Below, piece by piece: positions 49,795 through 58,801 of a stretch of 64,000 nucleotides of DNA (its first letter is position 1; the number at the start of each line of letters is the position of its first letter). The translations under genes were made by a program, and so were the position numbers. The stretch lies in assembly GCF_009831415.1 (NCBI RefSeq), contig NZ_CP043727.1:2728001-2792000 (forward strand), given 5' to 3'. This DNA comes from Yersinia canariae (GTDB lineage: Bacteria; Pseudomonadota; Gammaproteobacteria; Enterobacterales; Enterobacteriaceae). The notes below the pieces were generated by a model. That model saw only the letters and a program-made list of their open reading frames with translations. It did not search any database and was not told the origin of the DNA.

Positions 49795-51158
49795 TGACCG
49801 CCCGCCTTGGCCGCTGGCTCACCTCTTTAGATAAGTTCGAAGAGCGCATTAGCCAATCAACCACCATCCGTCGCTATGGGCGGTTGACGCGCGCCACGGG
49901 TCTGGTTTTGGAGGCCACTGGCCTACAATTACCCCTCGGCGCAACTTGTCTGATTGAACGCCATGATAACGGTGAAGTGCAAGAAGTTGAGAGCGAAGTG
50001 GTCGGTTTTAACGGCCAGCGCCTGTTCCTAATGCCACTGGAAGAAGTGGAAGGCATTGTGCCCGGTGCTCGAGTTTATGCTCGCATCACCACGGGGGGAA
50101 CCTCCGCCAGTAAACAATTGCCACTTGGCCCTGAGTTACTAGGCCGGGTGTTAGACGGCAGCGCCAAGCCGCTTGATGGCTTACCCGCGCCGGAAACCGG
50201 CTACCGGGCTCCGTTGATTACCCCGCCCATCAATCCATTACAACGCACAGCAATTGAGCAAGTATTGGATGTTGGCGTGCGCACTATTAATGCTCTGCTG
50301 ACAGTAGGCCGTGGGCAGCGCATGGGCTTGTTCGCGGGCTCTGGGGTGGGGAAAAGTGTGTTATTGGGCATGATGGCCCGTTACACCCAAGCTGATGTCA
50401 TTGTTGTAGGTTTGATTGGTGAACGTGGCCGTGAGGTAAAAGATTTTATCGAGAATATTTTAGGTGCCGAAGGGCGAGCCCGCTCCGTGGTCATCGCGGC
50501 CCCTGCTGACGTGTCGCCACTTCTGCGTATGCAGGGTGCGGCTTATGCCACTCGTATTGCAGAAGATTTCCGCGATCGCGGTCAGCATGTGTTGCTGATA
50601 ATGGACTCCCTGACCCGCTACGCCATGGCCCAACGTGAGATAGCACTGGCAATCGGCGAACCGCCTGCCACCAAAGGGTATCCACCCTCTGTATTTGCCA
50701 AATTACCGGCGCTGGTTGAGCGAGCGGGTAATGGCGTCTCTGGCGGCGGCTCGATTACGGCGTTTTATACGGTACTGACTGAAGGTGATGATCAGCAAGA
50801 TCCCATTGCCGACTCCGCTCGCGCCATTCTCGATGGGCATGTGGTGCTATCACGCCGTCTGGCTGAGTCTGGCCACTACCCCGCCATTGATATTGAAGCT
50901 TCTATCAGCCGTGCGATGACCTCCCTGATAGATGAAAATCACTACAGCAAAGTTCGCCAATTTAAACAGCTGCTTGCCAGTTTCCAACGTAACCGCGATT
51001 TGGTTAGCGTCGGTGCATATGCCGCCGGTAGTGACCCATTACTGGATAAGGCCATTGCTTTGTATCCGCAAATGGAAATCTTTTTGCAGCAAGGCATGTT
51101 TGAACGCAGCAGTTACGAAGATGCCTGCCAGCATCTGAAAAGCCTGTTTCCGGGTTGA
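49794..51158 (+). CDS. fliI: Flagellar export ATPase FliI
   Basis: F1-beta-like ATPase that feeds substrates to the flagellar export gate. 454 residues from the second of two tandem ATGs ([17 protein letters not shown]), the E. coli register; 49791 is equally usable. Walker [16 protein letters not shown] (about residues 177-191), Walker [16 protein letters not shown], and the family block [20 protein letters not shown] are all intact. It is followed by a full ERIC element before fliJ, an unusual gap in an otherwise tight operon. Confidence 0.97.
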   Translation: MTARLGRWLTSLDKFEERISQSTTIRRYGRLTRATGLVLEATGLQLPLGATCLIERHDNGEVQEVESEVVGFNGQRLFLMPLEEVEGIVPGARVYARITTGGTSASKQLPLGPELLGRVLDGSAKPLDGLPAPETGYRAPLITPPINPLQRTAIEQVLDVGVRTINALLTVGRGQRMGLFAGSGVGKSVLLGMMARYTQADVIVVGLIGERGREVKDFIENILGAEGRARSVVIAAPADVSPLLRMQGAAYATRIAEDFRDRGQHVLLIMDSLTRYAMAQREIALAIGEPPATKGYPPSVFAKLPALVERAGNGVSGGGSITAFYTVLTEGDDQQDPIADSARAILDGHVVLSRRLAESGHYPAIDIEASISRAMTSLIDENHYSKVRQFKQLLASFQRNRDLVSVGAYAAGSDPLLDKAIALYPQMEIFLQQGMFERSSYEDACQHLKSLFPG

Positions 51159-51188
51159 TAGCCAGTGACCCAGGCCACAGCCCCTGTC

Positions 51189-51315
51189 GTATACCCAAAG
51201 TCATTGGTGTTGTAGGTGGGCGGCAAGTGAAAGAATCCCGATGAGCTGGCTTACGTCAGTGATTCGGGTGAACGAACGTAGCTAACAACCCTGCGGCATC
51301 AAGTACGAAGGGTAT
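51189..51315 (+). repeat. Full-length ERIC element between fliI and fliJ
   Basis: 127 nt, the classic ERIC length, with inverted ends (GTATACCC ... GGGTAT) and the core GATGAGCTGGCTTACGTCAG then GATTCGGGTGAACGAACG. It starts 31 nt after fliI and ends 11 nt before the fliJ ATG, so it will be in the polycistronic mRNA and can fold into a long hairpin. Confidence 0.85.
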
Positions 51316-51326
51316 TGAGGAATACG

Positions 51327-51773
51327 ATGAAAAGTCAGTCACCTCTCGTCACCCTGCGCGACCTGGCCCAAAAGGCGGTCGAACAGGCAACTACCCAATT
51401 GGGACAGGTGCGTTTGTCCTATCAGAATGCTGAGCAGCAACTCAGCATGTTGTTGTCCTATCAGGATGAATACCGGGTGCGGCTGAATGACACACTGAGT
51501 AACGGAATGGCTTCGTCCAGTTGGCAAAATTATCAGCAATTTATTCAGACCTTAGAGCAAGCCATTGAACAACACCGTAATCAGTTAGCCCAGTGGAATA
51601 CAAAAGTTGAACAAGCAGTGCAGCATTGGCAAGAAAAGCAACAGCGGTTAAATGCATTTGAAACATTGCAAGATCGGGCTGAAACCACGGCACGTTTGCA
51701 AGAAAACCGCTTGGATCAAAAATTGATGGATGAGTTCGCCCAGCGCGCCTCACAAAGGAGTTTAAATTCATGA
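51327..51773 (+). CDS. fliJ: Flagellar export protein FliJ
   Basis: FliJ is the coiled-coil stalk between the FliI ring and FlhA, helping chaperone recycling. 148 residues from the ATG at 51327 (MKSQSPLVTLRDLAQKAVEQ) with GAGG 7 nt before; the frame start at 51315 lies in the ERIC end. Two long antiparallel helices are evident (rich in Gln, Glu, Leu). It overlaps fliK by 4 nt. Translation depends on a ribosome site immediately next to the ERIC. Confidence 0.95.
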   Translation: MKSQSPLVTLRDLAQKAVEQATTQLGQVRLSYQNAEQQLSMLLSYQDEYRVRLNDTLSNGMASSSWQNYQQFIQTLEQAIEQHRNQLAQWNTKVEQAVQHWQEKQQRLNAFETLQDRAETTARLQENRLDQKLMDEFAQRASQRSLNS

Positions 51774-53128
51774 ATCTGTCTCTATTGCCTGCTGTTGCAA
51801 CTGCCGGTGAAGCCGAGGGCGCAGCAGCCTCCTCGTCTATTGCTGCGCTGTTTACTGACGCAGGACTGCCGGCTGATTTCGCCAAACTTTTGGGTGATCA
51901 GTTGGGGAAAGAACTCACTGCCATGGATGCATCAACCCTGAAATCATCACTGGCGGCGACAACCGACATTACTGCTGATGTTGATAGTGGTAAATCTGCC
52001 ACCGGTAACAGCAAGTTGAATCAGTTGCTGGCCGCATTGGGTGATATCAGTGCCACGCTGCCCGCCGGTTTGACTCATGCGGGGCAAACGGGTGATGCCG
52101 CGGGTGTCAAAAAGACCACGGTGAATGATGACAGCAAACTGGACAATTCCAGTGATAAAACGGACTCCACAGCATTACAAACATTATTGGCAATGCTGCC
52201 GCATCAGGTGGCTAACACTCTGGGTGCTGCAAATGGTGGGCAAAAGGCCCCGTTGGCTGATAGCAAAGGCCTGACTGACACGAAAACAACCGCCCAACAG
52301 GATATTTCCACTCTCACCAGCCTGACTTCGCAAGATAAGGGTTTAGCTGCGCTGATTGGCGGCACGTTAGGCAGTGTGAAGAATGATAAAACAGCGACCG
52401 CCGTTGATGCGCTACCAGGTGCTACCACTAAAACCAAAACTAGTGGGCAAGATAAGCTGGCACTGTCGAGCGCGAAAGATACCGACAACAGTACCCTCGG
52501 TGCAAAAGTCGCCCCACTCGTGGCCCCTACAGATACCACGGTGGCGGCAGCCGCAGCGGATAAAACGCTGGTCGGTTCAGGTACTGTCGCCCCTTCTCTG
52601 CCTCCAGTTTCCAGCCCTGTCTTATCAACAACGGCCAGCACCCATATCAGTGCCCCCGCCAGTGGCTATCTCAGCGCTCAGTTGGGCAGTCAGGAATGGC
52701 AACAATCACTGGGGCAACAAGTGATTATGTTCAGCCGCAATGGGCAACAAAATGCCGAGTTGCGGCTGCACCCTCAAGAGTTAGGTGCCTTGCAGATTAG
52801 CCTGAAAATAGAAGATAACCAGGCGCAATTACACTTTGCTTCTGCACATAGCCAGGTTCGGGCCGCGATTGAAGCGGCTATGCCAAGCTTACGTACCGCT
52901 CTGGCCGAAAGCGGCATTCAGCTAGGTCAAAGTAGTGTTGGCAGTGAAGGTCAGTGGCAGCAAGCGCAGCAACAGAGCCAACAAAATCAGCAAGATTTCG
53001 CCTCTCGCGGCCAGCCCGGATATGGTGAAATCGCTGCTGGGGAGGATCGGGCTAACACGCCGCTGGTCACTCCTGCTTCGCTGCAAGCACTGGCTAACGG
53101 CAATGGCGGCGTTGATATTTTCGCCTAA
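51770..53128 (+). CDS. fliK: Flagellar hook-length control protein FliK
   Basis: FliK measures hook length and flips export specificity to filament proteins. 452 residues. The N-terminal and central parts are low in complexity, rich in Thr, Ala, Lys and Asp, as expected of the ruler. The C-terminal FliK_C domain (about 320-405) holds WQQSLGQQVIMFSRNGQQNA, ELRLHPQELGALQISLKIED and HSQVRAAIEAAMPSLRTAL. A Gln-rich tail follows. Last gene of fliFGHIJK. Confidence 0.95.
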   Translation: MNLSLLPAVATAGEAEGAAASSSIAALFTDAGLPADFAKLLGDQLGKELTAMDASTLKSSLAATTDITADVDSGKSATGNSKLNQLLAALGDISATLPAGLTHAGQTGDAAGVKKTTVNDDSKLDNSSDKTDSTALQTLLAMLPHQVANTLGAANGGQKAPLADSKGLTDTKTTAQQDISTLTSLTSQDKGLAALIGGTLGSVKNDKTATAVDALPGATTKTKTSGQDKLALSSAKDTDNSTLGAKVAPLVAPTDTTVAAAAADKTLVGSGTVAPSLPPVSSPVLSTTASTHISAPASGYLSAQLGSQEWQQSLGQQVIMFSRNGQQNAELRLHPQELGALQISLKIEDNQAQLHFASAHSQVRAAIEAAMPSLRTALAESGIQLGQSSVGSEGQWQQAQQQSQQNQQDFASRGQPGYGEIAAGEDRANTPLVTPASLQALANGNGGVDIFA

Positions 53129-53318
53129 AGTGGATGTTAATTTCGCCAAAAGGTGACAAACGGGCAAGTTAGGCCGTTTTTCTCCACCTATTCTTCCTAT
53201 TGGGATTAAGGATACGCGGGATAATCATCAGTAATAATTCGGATATCTTGGGGTCAGTTGCCTCAAGTTATTATCGTGATTCACCGGTTTGATACCGAAA
53301 CAGGAATTTGCCTTCTCC

Positions 53319-53789
53319 ATGTCTCAAAATACCTTCCCGGCCAAGCGTAAGAGTTCGATCTGGGTGATCCTGCTAGTGCTGATTGCAGTGGCAGCCACTG
53401 CGGGTGGCGGTTACAGCTGGTGGATACTCAATAAGAGTAAGCCAACCACGGCGAAAGCCGCTCCGGTTATCCCGGTGTTCATGCCACTGGAGACCTTCAC
53501 GGTCAACCTGATTACGCCAGACAATAATCTGGATCGCGTGCTTTATATCGGATTAACGTTAAGACTCCCCGACGACAACACTCGCGCAAAACTCAATGAC
53601 TATCTGCCGGAAGTGCGCAGCCGTTTGCTGTTACTGCTCTCCCGTCAGTCTGCTGACAGCCTGGCTAATGAAGAAGGCAAACAGCGATTAGTTGGCGAAA
53701 TTAAAAACGTTCTTAGCCCGCCTATGGTTAAAGGTCAACCTAATCAGGTAATCAGCGATGTGCTGTTTACCGCATTTATATTGCGATAA
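53319..53789 (+). CDS. fliL: Flagellar basal body protein FliL
   Basis: FliL is a single-span membrane protein near the stator. 156 residues from the ATG at 53319 (MSQNTFPAKRKSSIWVILLV); the TTG at 53289 is unlikely. Membrane span residues 14-34. The periplasmic domain has the family blocks LETFTVNLITPDNNLDRVLY, LPEVRSRLLLLLSRQ and the C-terminal ISDVLFTAFILR. First gene of fliLMNOPQR, 190 nt after fliK; I could not fix a promoter in that gap. Confidence 0.95.
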   Translation: MSQNTFPAKRKSSIWVILLVLIAVAATAGGGYSWWILNKSKPTTAKAAPVIPVFMPLETFTVNLITPDNNLDRVLYIGLTLRLPDDNTRAKLNDYLPEVRSRLLLLLSRQSADSLANEEGKQRLVGEIKNVLSPPMVKGQPNQVISDVLFTAFILR

Positions 53790-53794
53790 TCATT

Positions 53795-54799
53795 ATGGGC
53801 GATAGCATTCTTTCACAAGCAGAGATTGACGCACTGTTAAACGGTGACAGCGGGGGCGATGAACCTGAGGCTGTCACCGGAAATGAAACAGACGTCAAAC
53901 CTTATGACCCGACAACCCAGCGACGTGTGGTGCGTGAACGCCTACATGCGCTGGAGATAATCAATGAGCGGTTCGCCCGTCAGTTTCGGATGGGGCTGTT
54001 TAACCTGTTGCGCCGCAGCCCTGACATTACAGTCGGCCCAATAAAAATACAGCCATATCATGATTTTGCACGTAACTTACCGGTGCCGACCAACCTCAAC
54101 CTGATACATTTAAAACCGTTGCGCGGGACAGCACTGTTTGTATTCGCCCCCAGTTTGGTGTTTATCGCCGTTGATAACTTGTTTGGTGGTGATGGCCGTT
54201 TCCCGACGAAAGTGGAAGGCCGTGAATTTACCCACACAGAACAGCGCGTGATTAACCGGATGTTGCGCTTGGCGCTGGATGCATACCGCGATGCCTGGGC
54301 GCCTATCTACAAAATAGATGTGGAATATGTCCGGTCTGAAATACAGGTGAAATTTACCAATATCACCACCTCGCCAAACGATATCGTGGTGACAACACCT
54401 TTCCATGTGGAAATCGGTGCGTTGAGTGGTGAGTTTAACATCTGTATTCCGTTTGCCATGATTGAGCCATTGCGCGAATTGCTGACGAATCCACCACTGG
54501 AAAACTCCCGTCAGGAAGACAGTCATTGGCGTGAAACACTGGTCAAGCAAGTTCAGCATTCCGAGCTGGAATTGGTCGCCAATTTCGTCGATATCCCACT
54601 GAGATTGTCGCAGATACTCAAGCTACAACCGGGGGATGTATTACCGATAGATAAGCCGGACCGACTGATTGCTCACGTCGACGGCGTACCGGTACTGACC
54701 AGTCAGTACGGGACATTAAACGGGCAATATGCCCTACGAGTTGAACATTTGATTAACCCTATTTTGAATGCTCTGAATGAGGAACAGCCCAATGAGTGA
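53795..54799 (+). CDS. fliM: Flagellar motor switch protein FliM
   Basis: C-ring protein that binds CheY-P. 334 residues. The CheY-binding N-terminal peptide MGDSILSQAEIDALLNGD is intact, followed by the CheC-like middle (FNLLRRSPDITVGPIKIQPY, GGDGRFPTKVEGREFTHTEQ) and a C-terminal SpoA domain (LSQILKLQPGDVLPIDKPDR). 5 nt after fliL and overlapping fliN by 8 nt. Confidence 0.98.
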   Translation: MGDSILSQAEIDALLNGDSGGDEPEAVTGNETDVKPYDPTTQRRVVRERLHALEIINERFARQFRMGLFNLLRRSPDITVGPIKIQPYHDFARNLPVPTNLNLIHLKPLRGTALFVFAPSLVFIAVDNLFGGDGRFPTKVEGREFTHTEQRVINRMLRLALDAYRDAWAPIYKIDVEYVRSEIQVKFTNITTSPNDIVVTTPFHVEIGALSGEFNICIPFAMIEPLRELLTNPPLENSRQEDSHWRETLVKQVQHSELELVANFVDIPLRLSQILKLQPGDVLPIDKPDRLIAHVDGVPVLTSQYGTLNGQYALRVEHLINPILNALNEEQPNE

Positions 54800-55208
54800 C
54801 CCTAAGCTTCCGTCTGATGATGGAAAGGAATCCGTGGATGATCTGTGGGCTGATGCGTTTAATGAGCAGCAAGCAGCGGATAAGCCAGCGGCCACTACCG
54901 AAGGTGTATTTAAATCACTGGAAGCACCGGACGCACTGGGTAACCTGCAAGATATCGACTTGATTCTCGATATCCCGGTAAAACTGACCGTTGAACTGGG
55001 CCGCACCAAAATGACCATCAAAGAATTGCTGCGTCTGTCCCAAGGCTCAGTGGTTTCCCTTGATGGCTTAGCGGGCGAACCTTTGGATATTCTGATTAAC
55101 GGTTATCTGATTGCCCAAGGTGAAGTGGTAGTGGTCGCGGATAAATACGGCGTTCGCATCACTGACATTATTACCCCATCAGAACGCATGCGTCGTTTGA
55201 GTCGCTAA
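54792..55208 (+). CDS. fliN: Flagellar motor switch protein FliN
   Basis: C-ring base protein that also docks FliH. 138 residues from the ATG at 54792 (MSDPKLPSDDGKESVDDLWA). The SpoA domain is LDIPVKLTVELGRTKMTIKE, LDGLAGEPLDILINGYLIAQ and GVRITDIITPSERMRRLS. The stop shares a base with the fliO ATG. Confidence 0.97.
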   Translation: MSDPKLPSDDGKESVDDLWADAFNEQQAADKPAATTEGVFKSLEAPDALGNLQDIDLILDIPVKLTVELGRTKMTIKELLRLSQGSVVSLDGLAGEPLDILINGYLIAQGEVVVVADKYGVRITDIITPSERMRRLSR

Positions 55209-55741
55209 TGACCGCAACGCAAACAGTGGCAACAACATCCCCTGACACCACACCGGCTGCTGATGCGCCGGTGGCAGTGAGCCTTCCGGTGACCTCACCG
55301 CAAACGCCCGTGACGGGATTTGCGGCCAGTCACCCCGGCTCTACCCTGCAACAGACGGCTCCGGCCATGCCCGCCGGCACCGTATTAACACAGGTCGGCA
55401 GTGTGTTGGGCGGTATTTTACTGCTGATTTTGTGCGCCGCCTGGCTGGTGCGCCGATTAGGTTTTGCACCTCAGGCCCGGAACAATAAGTTATTAAATGT
55501 GCGAGCCAGTTGTCAGGTTGGTCAGCGCGAGCGGGTGGTGATTGTTGAGGTGGACAATACCTGGCTAGTATTGGGTGTTACCGCCCAACAAGTGACCCAA
55601 CTCCATACGCTGGCACGTCCGACGGTTGACGAAACCAGCGCAGCTTTATCGCCCGACCATGCGAAACCGGCTGATTTTCGTCAGATACTGAATACCTATC
55701 TATTAAACAAGAAATCGAAACACCCGGAAAAATCGGCATGA
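55208..55741 (+). CDS. fliO: Flagellar export protein FliO
   Basis: A membrane scaffold that helps assemble the FliP ring. 177 residues, longer at the N-terminus than E. coli FliO (about 120). The first about 65 residues are Thr/Pro/Ala-rich, then a membrane span near 65-83 ([20 protein letters not shown]). The C-terminal cytosolic part has [20 protein letters not shown] and [15 protein letters not shown], the family block. Overlaps fliP by 4 nt. Confidence 0.92.
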   Translation: MTATQTVATTSPDTTPAADAPVAVSLPVTSPQTPVTGFAASHPGSTLQQTAPAMPAGTVLTQVGSVLGGILLLILCAAWLVRRLGFAPQARNNKLLNVRASCQVGQRERVVIVEVDNTWLVLGVTAQQVTQLHTLARPTVDETSAALSPDHAKPADFRQILNTYLLNKKSKHPEKSA

Positions 55742-56490
55742 TGTCTCTGCGTCCGCTAATCAGTAAAGCTCCTTTGGTGCTATTCGCCCTGCTCTGTTCC
55801 CCGGCAGCATTGGCCCAATTACCGGGCATTATTAGCCAGCCGTTGGCGAATGGTGGGCAGAGTTGGTCTTTGCCGGTACAAACGCTGGTCTTTATCACCA
55901 CGCTGAGTTTCCTGCCGGCCGCCTTGCTCATGATGACCAGCTTTACCCGCATCATTATTGTGCTGGGTTTGCTGCGAAACGCATTAGGGACGCCCTCCGC
56001 ACCACCGAATCAGGTAATGCTCGGTTTGGCGCTATTTCTGACTTTTTTCATCATGTCGCCAGTGTTTGACAAGGTCTATCAAGATGCTTATCTGCCTTTC
56101 AGTCAGGACAAGATAAGTATGGAAGTGGCAATGGATAAAGGCTCGCAACCATTGCGTGAGTTTATGTTACGCCAAACCCGTGAATCTGACTTGGCACTGT
56201 ATGCCCGTTTAGCCAACCTGCCGCCATTGGAAGGGCCAGAAGTGGTGCCGATGCGCATTCTGTTGCCAGCTTATGTTACCAGTGAGCTGAAAACAGCTTT
56301 CCAGATTGGTTTTACGGTATTTATTCCGTTTTTGATTATCGACCTGGTGGTGGCCAGTGTGCTGATGGCACTGGGTATGATGATGGTCCCCCCTGCCAGT
56401 ATCTCGCTCCCCTTCAAGCTAATGCTATTTGTGCTGGTTGATGGCTGGCAGTTGCTATTGGGTTCTCTGGCACAAAGTTTTTATAGCTAA
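55738..56490 (+). CDS. fliP: Flagellar export gate protein FliP
   Basis: Core of the export gate with FliQ and FliR. 250 residues. An N-terminal signal peptide ([14 protein letters not shown]) is cleaved, as in enterobacterial FliP. Conserved blocks: [20 protein letters not shown], the [18 protein letters not shown] segment and [40 protein letters not shown]. Either of two tandem ATGs may start it. 12 nt before fliQ. Confidence 0.97.
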   Translation: MMSLRPLISKAPLVLFALLCSPAALAQLPGIISQPLANGGQSWSLPVQTLVFITTLSFLPAALLMMTSFTRIIIVLGLLRNALGTPSAPPNQVMLGLALFLTFFIMSPVFDKVYQDAYLPFSQDKISMEVAMDKGSQPLREFMLRQTRESDLALYARLANLPPLEGPEVVPMRILLPAYVTSELKTAFQIGFTVFIPFLIIDLVVASVLMALGMMMVPPASISLPFKLMLFVLVDGWQLLLGSLAQSFYS

Positions 56491-56502
56491 GGTAGATGCA
56501 TC

Positions 56503-56772
56503 ATGACACCAGAATCGGTGATGGCTCTTGGCGTTGAGGCGATGAAGATAGCCCTGGCACTGGCCGCGCCATTATTGCTGGCAGCCTTGATCAGTGGTTT
56601 GATTGTCAGCCTGTTGCAAGCCGCGACACAGATTAACGAAATGACACTGTCATTCATCCCCAAAATACTGGCCGTTTTTGCCACTTTGGTCATTGCTGGC
56701 CCGTGGATGCTAAGCTTGATCCTCGACTACATGCGTAACTTGTTCACCAGCCTGCCTACGTTGATTGGCTAA
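56503..56772 (+). CDS. fliQ: Flagellar export gate protein FliQ
   Basis: 89 residues with two membrane helices (about 15-38 and 52-72) forming the outer layer of the gate. [20 protein letters not shown] and [20 protein letters not shown] match the family closely; the charged NEMTLSF turn is kept. 2 nt separate it from fliR. Confidence 0.97.
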   Translation: MTPESVMALGVEAMKIALALAAPLLLAALISGLIVSLLQAATQINEMTLSFIPKILAVFATLVIAGPWMLSLILDYMRNLFTSLPTLIG

Positions 56773-56774
56773 GC

Positions 56775-57557
56775 ATGCTTTCTGTTGATACTACTCAACT
56801 TAGCGTCTGGGTCAGCCAGTATTTCTGGCCACTGATTCGCATTCTGGCGCTGATAACCACCGCGCCGGTATTAAGTGAAAAGCAGATAAACCGCAAAGTT
56901 AAAGTCGGTTTAGCAGTATTAATTACCTTTCTGATTGCCCCGTCCTTGCCACCTGTCAACATTCCGCTCGTCTCCAGCGGTGCCGTGTGGGTTGCTGGCC
57001 AGCAGATATTGATTGGGGTCGCTATCGGCTTAACCATGCAGTTTGCTTTTGCTGCTATCCGGCTGTCAGGTGAAGTGATTGGTTTGCAAATGGGGCTGTC
57101 ATTCGCCACCTTCTTCGACCCCTCCGGCGGGCCAAACATGCCGGTTCTCGCTCGGCTATTAAACTTGCTGGCGATGTTGTTATTTCTAACATTCGATGGT
57201 CATTTATGGCTAATCTCATTACTGGCCGACAGTTTTCATACCTTACCCATCCAATTCGAACCACTTAATGGCAATGGTTTCCTGGCATTAACACAGGCCG
57301 GTTCATTGATCTTTATGAATGGCCTGATGTTGGCATTGCCGCTCATTACTTTGCTACTCACTCTAAATATGGCATTAGGTATGCTTAACCGCATGACACC
57401 GCAACTTTCTGTATTCGTTATCGGTTTCCCACTGACATTGACTGTTGGGATCATTTCTTTGGGGTTAATCATGCCGCTGCTGGCACCTTTTACCGAGCAC
57501 CTGTTTGGCGAGTTTTTTGACCGGCTGGCAGGTGTTATCAGTGGTTTGGCAAGTTAA
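56775..57557 (+). CDS. fliR: Flagellar export gate protein FliR
   Basis: Single-copy gate subunit. 260 residues and about six hydrophobic helices. Family blocks: [40 protein letters not shown] and [20 protein letters not shown], then [20 protein letters not shown]. Last gene of fliLMNOPQR; converges with flgL over a hairpin region. Confidence 0.97.
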   Translation: MLSVDTTQLSVWVSQYFWPLIRILALITTAPVLSEKQINRKVKVGLAVLITFLIAPSLPPVNIPLVSSGAVWVAGQQILIGVAIGLTMQFAFAAIRLSGEVIGLQMGLSFATFFDPSGGPNMPVLARLLNLLAMLLFLTFDGHLWLISLLADSFHTLPIQFEPLNGNGFLALTQAGSLIFMNGLMLALPLITLLLTLNMALGMLNRMTPQLSVFVIGFPLTLTVGIISLGLIMPLLAPFTEHLFGEFFDRLAGVISGLAS

Positions 57558-57675
57558 TACTTCAGGTCACAGCTTGAAAGATGGCGGATATAAAAAAAGG
57601 TATGTCACCCCAAACCTTAGTGGGAAAAGGCGACATACCAAAAAGTGTACCCGGTTTAAGCACACTTAAGAGGGG

Positions 57676-57699
57676 AACCTGCGGGCTGGCCCACAGGTT
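57676..57699. terminator. Bidirectional hairpin between fliR and flgL
   Basis: AACCTGCGGG / CCCACAGGTT, one mismatch, 4-nt loop. A second inverted pair GGTATGTC / GACATACC flanks a wide loop at about 57600-57642. Together they separate two converging flagellar operons. Confidence 0.6.
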
Positions 57700-57708
57700 G
57701 AAGACGGA

Positions 57709-58710
57709 TTATTTATTCAGTTGGAACAGAGACAAGCCCTGCATATTGGTGAATGTGGTGTAAGAAGCCTGCAATGCGGCCTGCTGCATGACGTATGAAG
57801 AGATGGCTGAGTTCCAATCCACATCTTGCAAGTCACTCAAGCGCTGCTTATTGATTAACGTACGGTCAGATCCCAAGCTATCGAGACTGTCTAATTCTTG
57901 CAATTGAGTCCCAATTTCAGCCTGCACTGACAGCACATTGTTCAGTGAGTTAGCCATGCCGCGGATACCTTTATTCATCTCATCCGAGGCCTGTTTTTTC
58001 ACATCATCTGTTGCGCCTTGCAAGGGGGTCTTCAGTGATTTTAATACTGTATCAATCGTATTAAAGATATTGGCTTCAGAGGTCACCGGAGCACCATTGA
58101 CATCATCTGGCTCTGGCTTCGCATTACTGGTCAAAGCCATAAAAACACTGGAACCGGTATGCCCAACCGTCACTGTACGGTTAGAATCGACCCGTTGCTC
58201 AATTGCAACATCGCCTCCAGCATAGGTTACCTGACCGGTACTGCTGACCGCGAAAGGGGGTTTATCACTTTTAAAACCGCCAAACATGTAACGACCATTA
58301 CCATCAGTAGAATTAGCCTGATTTACTAGCTGGTCTTTTAACCCCTGTAATTGCGTCGCCATTGAAGCCCGGTCATCGTCACTCAGTGAGTCTTTAGCCG
58401 CGCCAATAATCAGACTTTGAATTGACTGAATGGTGGTTGTCGCCTGAGAAAGCACCGTGGTTTCTAATGAGGAACTTTGGCGGGCATAACTGCGTGCCAA
58501 AGTGTACTGACCATTTTCGGATTCAGATTGTGACACCATCACGGCTTGAGATGCTGCCATCGGGTCATCTGAGGGATTAATCACTCGCTTGCCCGTCGAA
58601 AGCTGTTGGCCTGACTGCATCCAAAGGGATTGAGCATTAGTGATGCCCTGCATATTTTGCTGATACAGCATGCTGGTACTTAAGCGCACGATGTCAGTTC
58701 CTTTTAGCAA
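57709..58710 (-). CDS. flgL: Hook-filament junction protein FlgL (HAP3)
   Basis: FlgL joins hook and filament. 333 residues. The N-terminus resembles flagellin (STSMLYQQNMQGITNAQSLW, QLSTGKRVINPSDDPMAASQ) and the C-terminus is helical (LNKQRLSDLQDVDWNSAISS is an approximate reading of the DVD block). Starts 91 nt after flgK and shares its class 3 promoter. Confidence 0.96.
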   Translation of the reverse strand: MLKGTDIVRLSTSMLYQQNMQGITNAQSLWMQSGQQLSTGKRVINPSDDPMAASQAVMVSQSESENGQYTLARSYARQSSSLETTVLSQATTTIQSIQSLIIGAAKDSLSDDDRASMATQLQGLKDQLVNQANSTDGNGRYMFGGFKSDKPPFAVSSTGQVTYAGGDVAIEQRVDSNRTVTVGHTGSSVFMALTSNAKPEPDDVNGAPVTSEANIFNTIDTVLKSLKTPLQGATDDVKKQASDEMNKGIRGMANSLNNVLSVQAEIGTQLQELDSLDSLGSDRTLINKQRLSDLQDVDWNSAISSYVMQQAALQASYTTFTNMQGLSLFQLNK

Positions 58711-58801
58711 CAGCTTAGTCAGCCGGCCACATTAACCGCAATACTGACTAAACCTAAAATGAGATAAGTAGCAGCATCAACACCTTGCTGCTGACCCAAA
58801 C

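Noticed and set aside
57581..57763. 60-codon plus-strand ORF between fliR and flgL
   Set aside because: It covers the inverted repeats of the intergenic region and runs into antisense of flgL; no coding signal or similarity seen.
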